Shown here: positions 45,540 to 53,323 of the stretch, piece after piece | Numbering within the stretch: the first letter of the stretch is position 1 | Layout of the letters: every line of letters begins with the position of its first letter | From: DATKPE01 sp033854175 | Lineage (GTDB): Bacteria > Bacteroidota > Ignavibacteria > UBA10030 > SZUA-254 | Assembly (NCBI GenBank): GCA_033854175.1 | Contig: JAWOKN010000094.1 | Coordinates: forward strand, 7,419 to 71,418 | DNA: 64,000 nt | Direction: 5' to 3' | Notes under the pieces: generated by a model | What the model saw: only the letters and a program-made list of their open reading frames with translations | The model's database searches: none | What the model was told of the DNA's origin: nothing | Position numbers and translations under genes: made by a program

Positions 45540-47327
45540 TTATTTCAACACAATGGTGCGCAATGCAATTTCCGACACCAACCTGGCCACCGGGTAGATG
45601 TTGAGCTGTGAATCCCAGTACGGGGATCGCTGATAAAAAAACTGCAGCCGGGCCCTGGGACTGTGTGCAAAGGAGGTGTCATCCTCTACCTTCCGTTCAA
45701 ATTCCTCTTTCAATTCACGGTTGTCGGCAAGCATGCGCGCAGCCATATCCTCCAGTACATAATCTTCCGCGTATTCCTTTTGCTCGAAGATCGTGTTGAA
45801 AAACCCCCAGCGTACAAGCGCGTCCGGAGCCGCAGGTTCAAGCAGATGAACGGCCACCTTCGCCGCCGGTTGATGCAACCGCACGACAACCGTTCCGGCA
45901 GGATAGACCAGCGTATCATGCAGGAGGTTGATGGTATAGGTGACGCCGAAACGCCCCTCAAACGGCCGTTGCTGCCACTTTGCCCCGGTCAGTTTGTACA
46001 CCTCAACAGGCAATTTCTCCTCATGGCTCAACGCCTCAAGCCGGATACCATGGATCCTGAGCCGTTCAATGACATCCTCCCACTGACGCGGTATAAGGTA
46101 CGCAACCGGCAGGGTGACGGAAGTACCCACATAGATACTGTCATAGACCGGGAGATCCGATTCCACCTTCTCCTTCGTGTAGACTCTCCGCACGCCCCCG
46201 GATATCGGGCTCTGCTCATTGATCTGCCGGTAACCCAGAAAATGAATCCTCCCGCTTGGGGTGTCTGCAACATCATACTCGAGCGGAATGCCCGTTAACG
46301 GCTTCATTGCTGCCGTTTGTGAATCCGCAGCCGAAACGCTCCCCCGGAGTGTTTTATATTCCCGGTTGAGAACTGCAAGCGTGGTGTCGATGACCAGATA
46401 GGTCCCGTCGACCCGCTGGCGATACGGCTTGAGCATGTGCGTTTCGATGAGAAGTCCGGGGCGGTTACGGAGCACGACATAATCCGTTGAAAAACGCGGA
46501 GGCAGTATCTCTCCGTCAATTCCTTTCGTCGGATCTCTATCGTCACGGAACATCACATACGACGTGACGGGAATACCCTCCGTCCGGATCCCGCCGAGCG
46601 ACGGGAGGTAATATCCGGTAATCCAATCCCTCACGGGTGGAGCGACACTTGCGCCTGCTTCAATACTGTACGTGACGATATACTGAAAATCGGCCCCGTC
46701 CGTCACGTGACAATCGATGAAAAAGTCAGGCATCCAGGCATCGAACAACCGCAGCCAGGCCTTCATCTCGGGCGCGTCGGCTTTCATGTAGTCGCGGTTC
46801 AGATTCAGGTTCTGTGCACTCACCCTCCACCCCATCTCCTGCGGTCCGTTCTGATTAATCCTGTTGTACGGTCCGAACCGTTCGTGACCGTCAACATTAA
46901 AGATCGGGATCACCATGAAGATGACGTGATCGAGGAGCGCCGCCTTTGTTTTCGTAATTGCGATGTCCCGGAGAAGCATAAGGCAGGCATCCTTACCGTC
47001 TATTTCACCTGCGTGGATGCCGTTCTGAACAAGAAGAATTGCCTTTCCCGATTTCCGGGCCTGTACCGGGTCGGTAAACCCTTCCCGTGAGGCGATGACG
47101 CAGAGAAGGTCCCTCCCTCCGGGGCTCGTCCCGAACCTGACCACCTTGATCCACGGTGACACATCAGCAAGGCGGCGGCAATACGCCATGGTTTCTTCAT
47201 AACGCGGAGTTTTCGTGTATCCGCTCTTTTCGTAGTAGGTCAGCCATCGATCGGGAACCTGTCGGGCGAACGCACCCACGGCACCGACGAGTGTCAGGAA
47301 ACAGACAACGATCAGCGAGGTTTTCAT
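45540..47327 (-). CDS. M14 family zinc carboxypeptidase-like protein
   Basis: 595 residues with a signal peptide (MKTSLIVVCFLTLVGAVGAFA). The zinc site is HAGEIDGKD (HxxE) with the third ligand in DCHVTDG; NLNRDYMKADAPEM and ETHMLKPYRQRV fit the substrate-binding and catalytic-glutamate regions of M14. The C-terminal 250 residues are strand-rich, of unknown role. It trims C-terminal residues of peptides. Between an S9 and an M64 peptidase gene, all on one strand and with short gaps, it looks like part of a peptide-degrading set. Confidence 0.9.
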   Translation of the reverse strand: MKTSLIVVCFLTLVGAVGAFARQVPDRWLTYYEKSGYTKTPRYEETMAYCRRLADVSPWIKVVRFGTSPGGRDLLCVIASREGFTDPVQARKSGKAILLVQNGIHAGEIDGKDACLMLLRDIAITKTKAALLDHVIFMVIPIFNVDGHERFGPYNRINQNGPQEMGWRVSAQNLNLNRDYMKADAPEMKAWLRLFDAWMPDFFIDCHVTDGADFQYIVTYSIEAGASVAPPVRDWITGYYLPSLGGIRTEGIPVTSYVMFRDDRDPTKGIDGEILPPRFSTDYVVLRNRPGLLIETHMLKPYRQRVDGTYLVIDTTLAVLNREYKTLRGSVSAADSQTAAMKPLTGIPLEYDVADTPSGRIHFLGYRQINEQSPISGGVRRVYTKEKVESDLPVYDSIYVGTSVTLPVAYLIPRQWEDVIERLRIHGIRLEALSHEEKLPVEVYKLTGAKWQQRPFEGRFGVTYTINLLHDTLVYPAGTVVVRLHQPAAKVAVHLLEPAAPDALVRWGFFNTIFEQKEYAEDYVLEDMAARMLADNRELKEEFERKVEDDTSFAHSPRARLQFFYQRSPYWDSQLNIYPVARLVSEIALRTIVLK

Positions 47328-47348
47328 CCTTCTCAGATCCGGGGGGAG

Positions 47349-48785
47349 TTAGTGGGAGTAAAAATTTATCACACGTGTTATGGCGGCCGAACAAACAGGA
47401 TCGAACCCGACAAGACTCAGGGAAAACATCCGGCAATCGATCGCGGGGCGGTAAATCCCCTCCGATGCGTACCCGCCTCCCTCAAACGCGCCGACTTTTC
47501 CGGCGTATGCGGATTCCTTCAGGATCTTCTGTTCTGCCTGAACGAGAGGTTCCCGCTTTGTATAATAATCGGGTGCGAGACGGTCGAGCTTCCCCCGCTC
47601 ACGCTCGAGGCTGTCATAACGGGTTTTGTCCCACGGGGTCGGAAGCGGGACACCCGGATCAACAAACTGTTTCCATTTCAGATGAGCCGGATCGGCGAGA
47701 GCTGTGAGGTTCGGTTCCCAGGGTTCTACCCCTTTCGGATAAAAATCATTATACGCCACCTGCGAGCTGTAATACTCGTCACCCAGGCCACCAAAGCAAT
47801 GGCCGAATTCGTGGACATAGACATAATCCATCTGCCATTCGAGTCCGGGAGAGTCCGACCGCGTGTAACAGGTCGAGTAGAGATTATAGATCCCCCCTCC
47901 GCCATACCGGTTGTCATTGAGGAGAATAAGGACAAAATCATATGGCACGTGATCGATAATGTCGCGGAGAGCCCTGTTCTCGTCGGTCAGAACATACCGG
48001 GCGGAACCGAAAGTATTGTACCGCGTCCCCAGGGCCGTTGACTTCCAGATATTTTTGTCGGGTTTGTCGATACCGGAATCCCTCGATGTCACTTCGATCG
48101 CCCTGACATTGAAGTCCCCCTTGTGTTCCTTGAAGGGATGCGTTGAGAACATGACATCATTGAAATGCCTGGCATCCTTCAGAAATTTTTCCATGTCAGC
48201 TTTCCGGTAACCGTCCCCCACAATCACCAGATCAACTTTATCCGACGAAGGCCCGTTCTCCATGATCGTGACGACATCATATGGTAGGGGCGACCGTTCG
48301 CGGTGAATGGTGGCGACGTCGGACGGATCGATGCTGACGGTGTAGAGTTCACGAAAAATCATCTGCCTGTTGCGGCGGCTGATGGTCACCTGAATTCTGG
48401 ATCTGGGAAACGGGAGGCGGACGGTTTCATGAAACGTCCGGGAGGAAGAGGCCGCTTCGTCGGTTGTCTGCCACTCATTGAACATTGTCGAATACCCCCG
48501 TGAAAATATCATTGCGTTTGTCGAAAAATCGAAGACACGGACGAGGTATTCACCGAGATTCAGCGTGTCGATCAGGTTCCGCCTGCTTCCCGGCCACGCC
48601 CCCTCCCGATAGACGGCATCGAGGGCAAACGATTCCCCGCCTTTGGTGCCGGAATGGAAGACATCAACCCGCATGGTGCTATCGGTGAAATAACGTTCGA
48701 ACGACTCCGCACGGAGCATCGCTGCGCAAGCAATGAGCATAAGGGCCGGAGTCATCATCCTCCGGAAGAAAAGTTTCATCGACAT
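47349..48785 (-). CDS. M64 family (IgA-protease-like) zinc metallopeptidase
   Basis: 478 residues from the ATG at 48785, with AAGGA 7-8 bases before it; a signal peptide (MSMKLFFRRMMTPALMLIACAAM) follows. The M64 domain shows VDLVIVGDGYRKADMEKFL and the zinc site VHEFGHCFGGLGDEYYS, a HExxH with downstream ligands. The N-terminal 150 residues are a strand-rich M64 N domain. The founding member cleaves IgA in gut bacteria, but environmental members are general secreted peptidases, which is more likely here. Confidence 0.92.
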   Translation of the reverse strand: MSMKLFFRRMMTPALMLIACAAMLRAESFERYFTDSTMRVDVFHSGTKGGESFALDAVYREGAWPGSRRNLIDTLNLGEYLVRVFDFSTNAMIFSRGYSTMFNEWQTTDEAASSSRTFHETVRLPFPRSRIQVTISRRNRQMIFRELYTVSIDPSDVATIHRERSPLPYDVVTIMENGPSSDKVDLVIVGDGYRKADMEKFLKDARHFNDVMFSTHPFKEHKGDFNVRAIEVTSRDSGIDKPDKNIWKSTALGTRYNTFGSARYVLTDENRALRDIIDHVPYDFVLILLNDNRYGGGGIYNLYSTCYTRSDSPGLEWQMDYVYVHEFGHCFGGLGDEYYSSQVAYNDFYPKGVEPWEPNLTALADPAHLKWKQFVDPGVPLPTPWDKTRYDSLERERGKLDRLAPDYYTKREPLVQAEQKILKESAYAGKVGAFEGGGYASEGIYRPAIDCRMFSLSLVGFDPVCSAAITRVINFYSH

Positions 48786-48879
48786 ATCAATTCCTTTCAT
48801 AGTGGGCACGTGCGTACTTCCGCTGAAAAACCTGCTTGCGGGCGTACATCAATCGGAACAACCAGGGGTGCGCGGCGAT

Positions 48880-49089
48880 TTACCCTGACCGGGGCGATTC
48901 CGGTCCTGCAACAGGGACAATCCACCATGCAATGATATAGGTGATGCAGAGGGGAAGAATGCCGGTAATCATCGCCAGCACAATGGTCAGCAGGCGGACG
49001 AACGTCGGGTCTGCATCAAGCATCTCACCGATACCACCGCAGATACCGGCAATTTTTTTGTTTGTCACAGAACGGTACAGACGTTTCAT
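48880..49089 (-). CDS. PspC domain membrane protein
   Basis: 69 residues from the ATG at 49089, with GGAG 5 bases before it; the longer reading from 49158 crosses the promoter. The opening KRLYRSVTNKKIAGICGGIGEML is the PspC signature, followed by a hydrophobic segment (LLTIVLAMITGILPLCITYIIAWW) that spans the membrane once or as a hairpin. PspC-like proteins are linked to phage-shock envelope stress. It has its own promoter, divergent from ackA. Confidence 0.88.
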   Translation of the reverse strand: MKRLYRSVTNKKIAGICGGIGEMLDADPTFVRLLTIVLAMITGILPLCITYIIAWWIVPVAGPESPRSG

Positions 49090-49116
49090 GGGAGCTCCAG
49101 GCAAATGTAGGAGTAA

Positions 49117-49145
49117 AATATACGAACAAAATGAGGAACATTCAA
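49117..49145 (-). promoter_or_regulatory. Promoter of the pspC-like gene
   Basis: On minus, TTGAAT (49140-49145), a 17-bp spacer, and TATATT (49117-49122). Start of transcription near 49110, 21 bases before the ATG. Confidence 0.65.
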
Positions 49146-49238
49146 TCGCATCAATCAAAAAATTTCCGTATCTTAGGGCTCGAAAGTTATGCGTTTTCTT
49201 CCACTATCTCATCCCAACATTTACCCTTCGTGTGAACT

Positions 49239-50486
49239 ATGAACATTCTCGTCTTAAATTGCGGCTCATCATCCGTAAAATTTCAGATTATCGAAACAGA
49301 TTTGGATCTTATTGAAAAAAACCAGGATACGCGGCTTGCGTCCGGCCTCCTGGAGCGCGTGATCGGGCAGGCGCTCATCACACTTCAGGCTGAGGGACAG
49401 CCGAAAATCCGGCGGGCGGAGCCCCTCCGCGACCACCGCGAAGCCATCGATTTCATCCTTCGGTGGATGATATCCGCGGAATCCAAAATCAACCATATTA
49501 ATGCCCTGTCGGATATCCATGCCGTCGGCCACCGTGTCGTGCATGGAGGCGAGAAATTCACCAAGTCCGTCCTGATCGACGACCAGGTCGTCGAGCAGAT
49601 CGAGGATAATATCGAGCTGGCGCCTTTGCATAATCCCGCAAACCTCCGCGGGATCACCGCCGCCAGGGAACTCCTCGGTCCGGGCGTTCCGCAGGTTGCC
49701 GTCTTTGACACCGCGTTCCATTCCACCATGCCCGAGACATCGTATCTCTACGCGATCCCCTATCAGCTCTACCGACGTCACCGGATCCGGCGCTATGGAT
49801 TCCATGGCACCTCCCACCGATACGTCGCCTACCGCTACCGCTCACTTGAGGGTATCCCTCCCGAGAAAACGGACGTCGTCACCCTCCACCTCGGGAACGG
49901 ATGCTCGGCCTGCGCCATCAAAAACGGAGAATCGGTCGATACCTCGATGGGGTTCACCCCCCTTGAAGGCCTCGTGATGGGCACCCGCGGGGGAGATATG
50001 GATCCGTCATTGATTGAATTCATACGGCACAAGGAAGGAATGTCGGTGCGCGAAATCGACACCATGCTCAATAAACAGAGCGGCCTTATCGGCATCTCCG
50101 GTCTGACGAACGATATGCGGGAACTTCTGGACGAGGAGAAGGAAAAACAGGACCGGCGTGCACGCCTCGCAATCGAGATCTTCTGCCACCGGGCCAGAAA
50201 ATACATCGGTGCGTATCTCGCGGAACTCGGCGGCGCGCATGCGCTGATCTTCACCGGCGGAATCGGTGAAAACAGCGCGATCATCCGTTCGCGTATCTGC
50301 GCGGGCCTGGAATGGATGGGGGTGGAGATCGATGAAAAACGTAACAAAGGGATGATCCAGGGGAAGGAGGGCGTCATCTCGACAGATTCCTCCCGGTTAA
50401 AGGTCTATGTGATCCCCACCAACGAGGAATTACTCATTGCGCGCGATACAGTCCGGACCGTAAAAAATGTCCCAAGAAGGTGGTGA
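49239..50486 (+). CDS. ackA: Acetate kinase
   Basis: 415 residues. It begins MNILVLNCGSSSVKFQI (ASKHA phosphate-1 motif), then has GHRVVHGGEKF, the FDTAFHSTMPE and HGTSHRYVA segments, LHLGNGCSACAI and FTGGIGENSAIIR. The enzyme interconverts acetyl phosphate + ADP and acetate + ATP. No pta gene is adjacent. It directly precedes the electron-transfer operon on the same strand but with a 279-base leader in between. An acetate/energy link is possible but not shown by sequence. Confidence 0.95.
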   Translation: MNILVLNCGSSSVKFQIIETDLDLIEKNQDTRLASGLLERVIGQALITLQAEGQPKIRRAEPLRDHREAIDFILRWMISAESKINHINALSDIHAVGHRVVHGGEKFTKSVLIDDQVVEQIEDNIELAPLHNPANLRGITAARELLGPGVPQVAVFDTAFHSTMPETSYLYAIPYQLYRRHRIRRYGFHGTSHRYVAYRYRSLEGIPPEKTDVVTLHLGNGCSACAIKNGESVDTSMGFTPLEGLVMGTRGGDMDPSLIEFIRHKEGMSVREIDTMLNKQSGLIGISGLTNDMRELLDEEKEKQDRRARLAIEIFCHRARKYIGAYLAELGGAHALIFTGGIGENSAIIRSRICAGLEWMGVEIDEKRNKGMIQGKEGVISTDSSRLKVYVIPTNEELLIARDTVRTVKNVPRRW

Positions 50487-50623
50487 ATGGAAATTTTCCC
50501 TGAATCGGGGGGGCAGGACTTGCTTCTGTTCATATAAATGTGTTTGTTACGGGATACCACTGCCTTCAAAATAATGGTACATTCCTTATCGGGCGTTAGT
50601 TGATAGAAATTTTCAAAATCTGA

Positions 50624-50639
50624 CGTGAGCATTCTCACA
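50624..50639. promoter_or_regulatory. CRP/FNR-like operator in the leader of the electron-transfer operon
   Basis: CGTGA-GCATTC-TCACA matches the TGTGA-N6-TCACA consensus of CRP-family regulators at nine of ten half-site positions. It lies 127 bases before the first gene of the operon, in the 279-base region 50487-50765 that holds no coding frame I can support. Confidence 0.45.
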
Positions 50640-50658
50640 TTCAGGATTGAATCCGGGA

Positions 50659-50679
50659 CGGTAAATCATCATTTTACCG
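50659..50679. repeat. Inverted repeat in the leader of the electron-transfer operon
   Basis: CGGTAAA (50659-50665) / TTTACCG (50673-50679) with a 7-base loop. There is no T tail, so it is more likely an operator or leader RNA structure than a terminator. Confidence 0.4.
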
Positions 50680-50765
50680 GATCATAAATCCGGTCCTGAA
50701 TCGCGAGGATCCGATTTTTGCAGCAGAACATATCTTTTCATCAGGAGAAAACGGGATAGGAAACG

Positions 50766-51638
50766 GTGGGGAAATCCTCATCACATAGCGTTTTTCTGCT
50801 CTTTCTCATCTTTATCACACTCATCTCCCTTATAACACTCAGTGTGATCGGGTGGAGTTATTATCTCACCCCCATCTCCGACCGCCCTTTCAGAACCGAC
50901 TACGAGATCATGAGGCCATCCGGTGTCTATAGTCAGGGACTCGGCATCATCGGCAGCACGATGGTGATCATCGGCGTCATCACCTATTCCTCAAGGAAAA
51001 GATTCCACGGGCTCTGGAAAATGGGTTCCCTTTCCCGGTGGCTTGAATTTCACATCGTACTCTGCCTCATCGGTCCCGTCCTGATCATCTACCACACAAC
51101 GTTCAAAGCGGGCGGAATTGCCGCCATCAGCCTCTGGTCAATGCTCTCGGTCGTGGCAAGCGGGATCATCGGCCGATTTTTGTATGTCCAGATTCCAAGA
51201 AATATCAGGGGACACCAGCTGACCAACGAAGAACTTGACGCACAGCTCAGGATCATCCGGGATGGTATGGCCAGAACTGAAACGGGGGCGAAAGCCGCAA
51301 CATTGATCGACCGGGCATTTCAGAATATTCAGACCCCGGCAACGCTCATGCAGACATTCTCCGCCATCGTGAAACTCGAACGCCTTCACCATGCCACAAT
51401 GAAGGAAATTCACCGGCTCCTTGCTTTCGAGCAACTGCACGGCGACCTGCTGAATGAAATCCAGCATCACGCGTCGTCAAAAATCTCTCTCCTGCGAAAA
51501 ACGATCATGCTGAAACAGATCGAGCGCATGTTTGTCTACTGGCACGCGATTCATCTCCCCTTTACGATCATCATGTTCCTTACGCTGGCCGCACATGTTA
51601 CTGTCGCGTATTTATTGGGATACAGGTGGATTTTCTGA
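50766..51638 (+). CDS. Predicted di-haem b-type membrane cytochrome (first gene of the electron-transfer operon)
   Basis: 290 residues from a GTG, with AGGA 6 bases before it. There are five hydrophobic segments at about 8-32, 56-75, 92-111, 119-140 and 257-284. Segment 3 has H96 and H110, segment 5 has H263 and H277: both pairs are exactly 14 apart, the spacing by which two helices hold two stacked b haems in cytochrome bc1-like and ferric-reductase-like proteins. Between segments 4 and 5 lies a helical soluble region of about 115 residues. I know no named family for it. The inferred role is to oxidise or reduce quinol and pass electrons to the multihaem cytochromes, whose gene starts inside its 3' end. 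Confidence 0.72.
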   Translation: MGKSSSHSVFLLFLIFITLISLITLSVIGWSYYLTPISDRPFRTDYEIMRPSGVYSQGLGIIGSTMVIIGVITYSSRKRFHGLWKMGSLSRWLEFHIVLCLIGPVLIIYHTTFKAGGIAAISLWSMLSVVASGIIGRFLYVQIPRNIRGHQLTNEELDAQLRIIRDGMARTETGAKAATLIDRAFQNIQTPATLMQTFSAIVKLERLHHATMKEIHRLLAFEQLHGDLLNEIQHHASSKISLLRKTIMLKQIERMFVYWHAIHLPFTIIMFLTLAAHVTVAYLLGYRWIF

Positions 51639-53323
51639 ATCATCCAGGAACCGGGTATACAAGTCGTGCGCGGACAAGATCATGGTATTCAGGGATTATC
51701 GCGTCCTCGTTCGCAATCATGCTCCTTCAACCAGCACCGGCACCGGCCCAGTTTTCACCGGGAGACCTCTCACGCGCGCATAAGAGTCTCGACGGGCCGA
51801 ACAATTGTACGCAGTGCCATGAAGTCGGATCAGCCATCAGCGGCAAAAAATGCCTTGCGTGCCATTCGGAGATCGGACACATGATCACCGCCCGCCGCGG
51901 ATATCATTTTTCTGTGGAAGCACGGACATGTATCGAATGTCACAAGGAGCACCTGGGACGCGATGCGGCGACGTACATCTTCAGCAAAAAAACCTTTCAG
52001 CATGCACAAACCGGGTTCCCCATCGGCGGGAAACACGCCGTTCTGGAGTGCGAATCATGCCATAACACGAAGTTCATCGCCGACCCGGATGTGAAGAGAC
52101 TTCTCGCCGATCACCCGCACCAGACCTATCTGGGCGTTTCACCGGCATGTACTTCGTGTCATCAGAATCCCCATGACCAAGCCCAGCAGCAACGATGCCT
52201 GACCTGCCATACGGATGCCGGATGGAATGCCATCAAAAAATTCGATCATTCCATGACACGCTTTGTGCTGCTCGGAAAGCACCGCATGGTTGAATGCAAA
52301 CAATGCCACGTCTCCCTCACGCAGAAAAACAGGGACGCAGTCAGGGATTTCACCGTCAGGAATTTCACCGAATGTCAGGCCTGCCATGCCTCACCCCACA
52401 CAGGGAAGCTGCAGCACCAAAACTGCACCTCATGCCATTCGGAGGATGGCTGGAATAAACCCGGGCCGAAAAAATTCGATCACGCTGTCACCGGTTTTGT
52501 CCTCTCGGGCCGGCATGCGGCCATCGCCTGCGAAAAGTGTCATAAAACCAATCCGGGTGCCTCGTTTTCATCAACATTCCTTCTCAGGCACCGGAGCTGC
52601 ACAGACTGTCATGAAGACTATCATCACGGCGAATTTAGCGAACGGTACGACAACGACTGTTCAACGTGTCATACAACCCTCCGGTGGTCCCCCTCGTCAT
52701 TTACCGTGGCACACCATAACCAGACCAACTATCCCCTCACGGGAAGCCACGTCGCGGTGGCATGCCAGACGTGCCATCCCAAAAAATATCTCCCGACGGG
52801 ACAGTTCCATTTCAAAAATCTGGAGTGCGAAGGCTGCCATAAAAATATCCACGGGGAGAATTTTACCGCCGCCTGGTACAGCCAGGGCTGCCGCACCTGC
52901 CATACCACCCAGGCGTGGAACGCGGTCCGGTTCGACCACGGCGTGACAAAGTTTTCCCTGGCTGCCGGACATGCGTCCATCGGCTGTGTGGCATGTCATA
53001 AGCCGGTGACCGGACACGGTACAGCCACGATTCCGTTCAGGGGATTGGGGACGTTCTGCGAAGGCTGTCACAAGGATTTCCATGCCGGACAATTCGCGGT
53101 TGCGGGATCAACCGACTGTCAGCGCTGCCATGCCCCGACGCGATGGACCGATTCAAAATTCGATCATCAGCGGCAGAGTTCGTTTTCACTGACCGGTGCA
53201 CACAAGAACCTTGCGTGCGACAGATGTCATCGCACCGAAAACAGCGCGGGCATTGCGGTCGTGCACTATAAACCGCTTTCCGGCGAGTGCGAATCATGCC
53301 ATACAGGGAGGGGCGGACTGTGA
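51626..53323 (+). CDS. Periplasmic multihaem c-type cytochrome, 20 CxxCH sites
   Basis: 565 residues from a GTG at 51626 that overlaps the preceding stop by 13 bases; a signal peptide with basic start (TSRARTRSW) ends in APAPAQ. I count 20 CxxCH motifs, each a covalent c haem, with many extra histidines for bis-His ligation. A module recurs: F-D-H-x-x-T-x-F-x-L-x-G-x-H followed by CxxCH (for example FDHAVTGFVLSGRH and FDHQRQSSFSLTGAH), with units of about 70-80 residues. It would carry electrons across the periplasm. The next cytochrome gene is coupled to it as GTGA. Confidence 0.92.
   Translation: MDFLNHPGTGYTSRARTRSWYSGIIASSFAIMLLQPAPAPAQFSPGDLSRAHKSLDGPNNCTQCHEVGSAISGKKCLACHSEIGHMITARRGYHFSVEARTCIECHKEHLGRDAATYIFSKKTFQHAQTGFPIGGKHAVLECESCHNTKFIADPDVKRLLADHPHQTYLGVSPACTSCHQNPHDQAQQQRCLTCHTDAGWNAIKKFDHSMTRFVLLGKHRMVECKQCHVSLTQKNRDAVRDFTVRNFTECQACHASPHTGKLQHQNCTSCHSEDGWNKPGPKKFDHAVTGFVLSGRHAAIACEKCHKTNPGASFSSTFLLRHRSCTDCHEDYHHGEFSERYDNDCSTCHTTLRWSPSSFTVAHHNQTNYPLTGSHVAVACQTCHPKKYLPTGQFHFKNLECEGCHKNIHGENFTAAWYSQGCRTCHTTQAWNAVRFDHGVTKFSLAAGHASIGCVACHKPVTGHGTATIPFRGLGTFCEGCHKDFHAGQFAVAGSTDCQRCHAPTRWTDSKFDHQRQSSFSLTGAHKNLACDRCHRTENSAGIAVVHYKPLSGECESCHTGRGGL

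Noticed and set aside
50608..50625. TTGAT...TTCAA half-sites as an FNR box upstream of the electron-transfer operon
   Set aside because: The spacing is too wide for the TTGAT-N4-ATCAA form; the nearby CGTGA-N6-TCACA is the better candidate.
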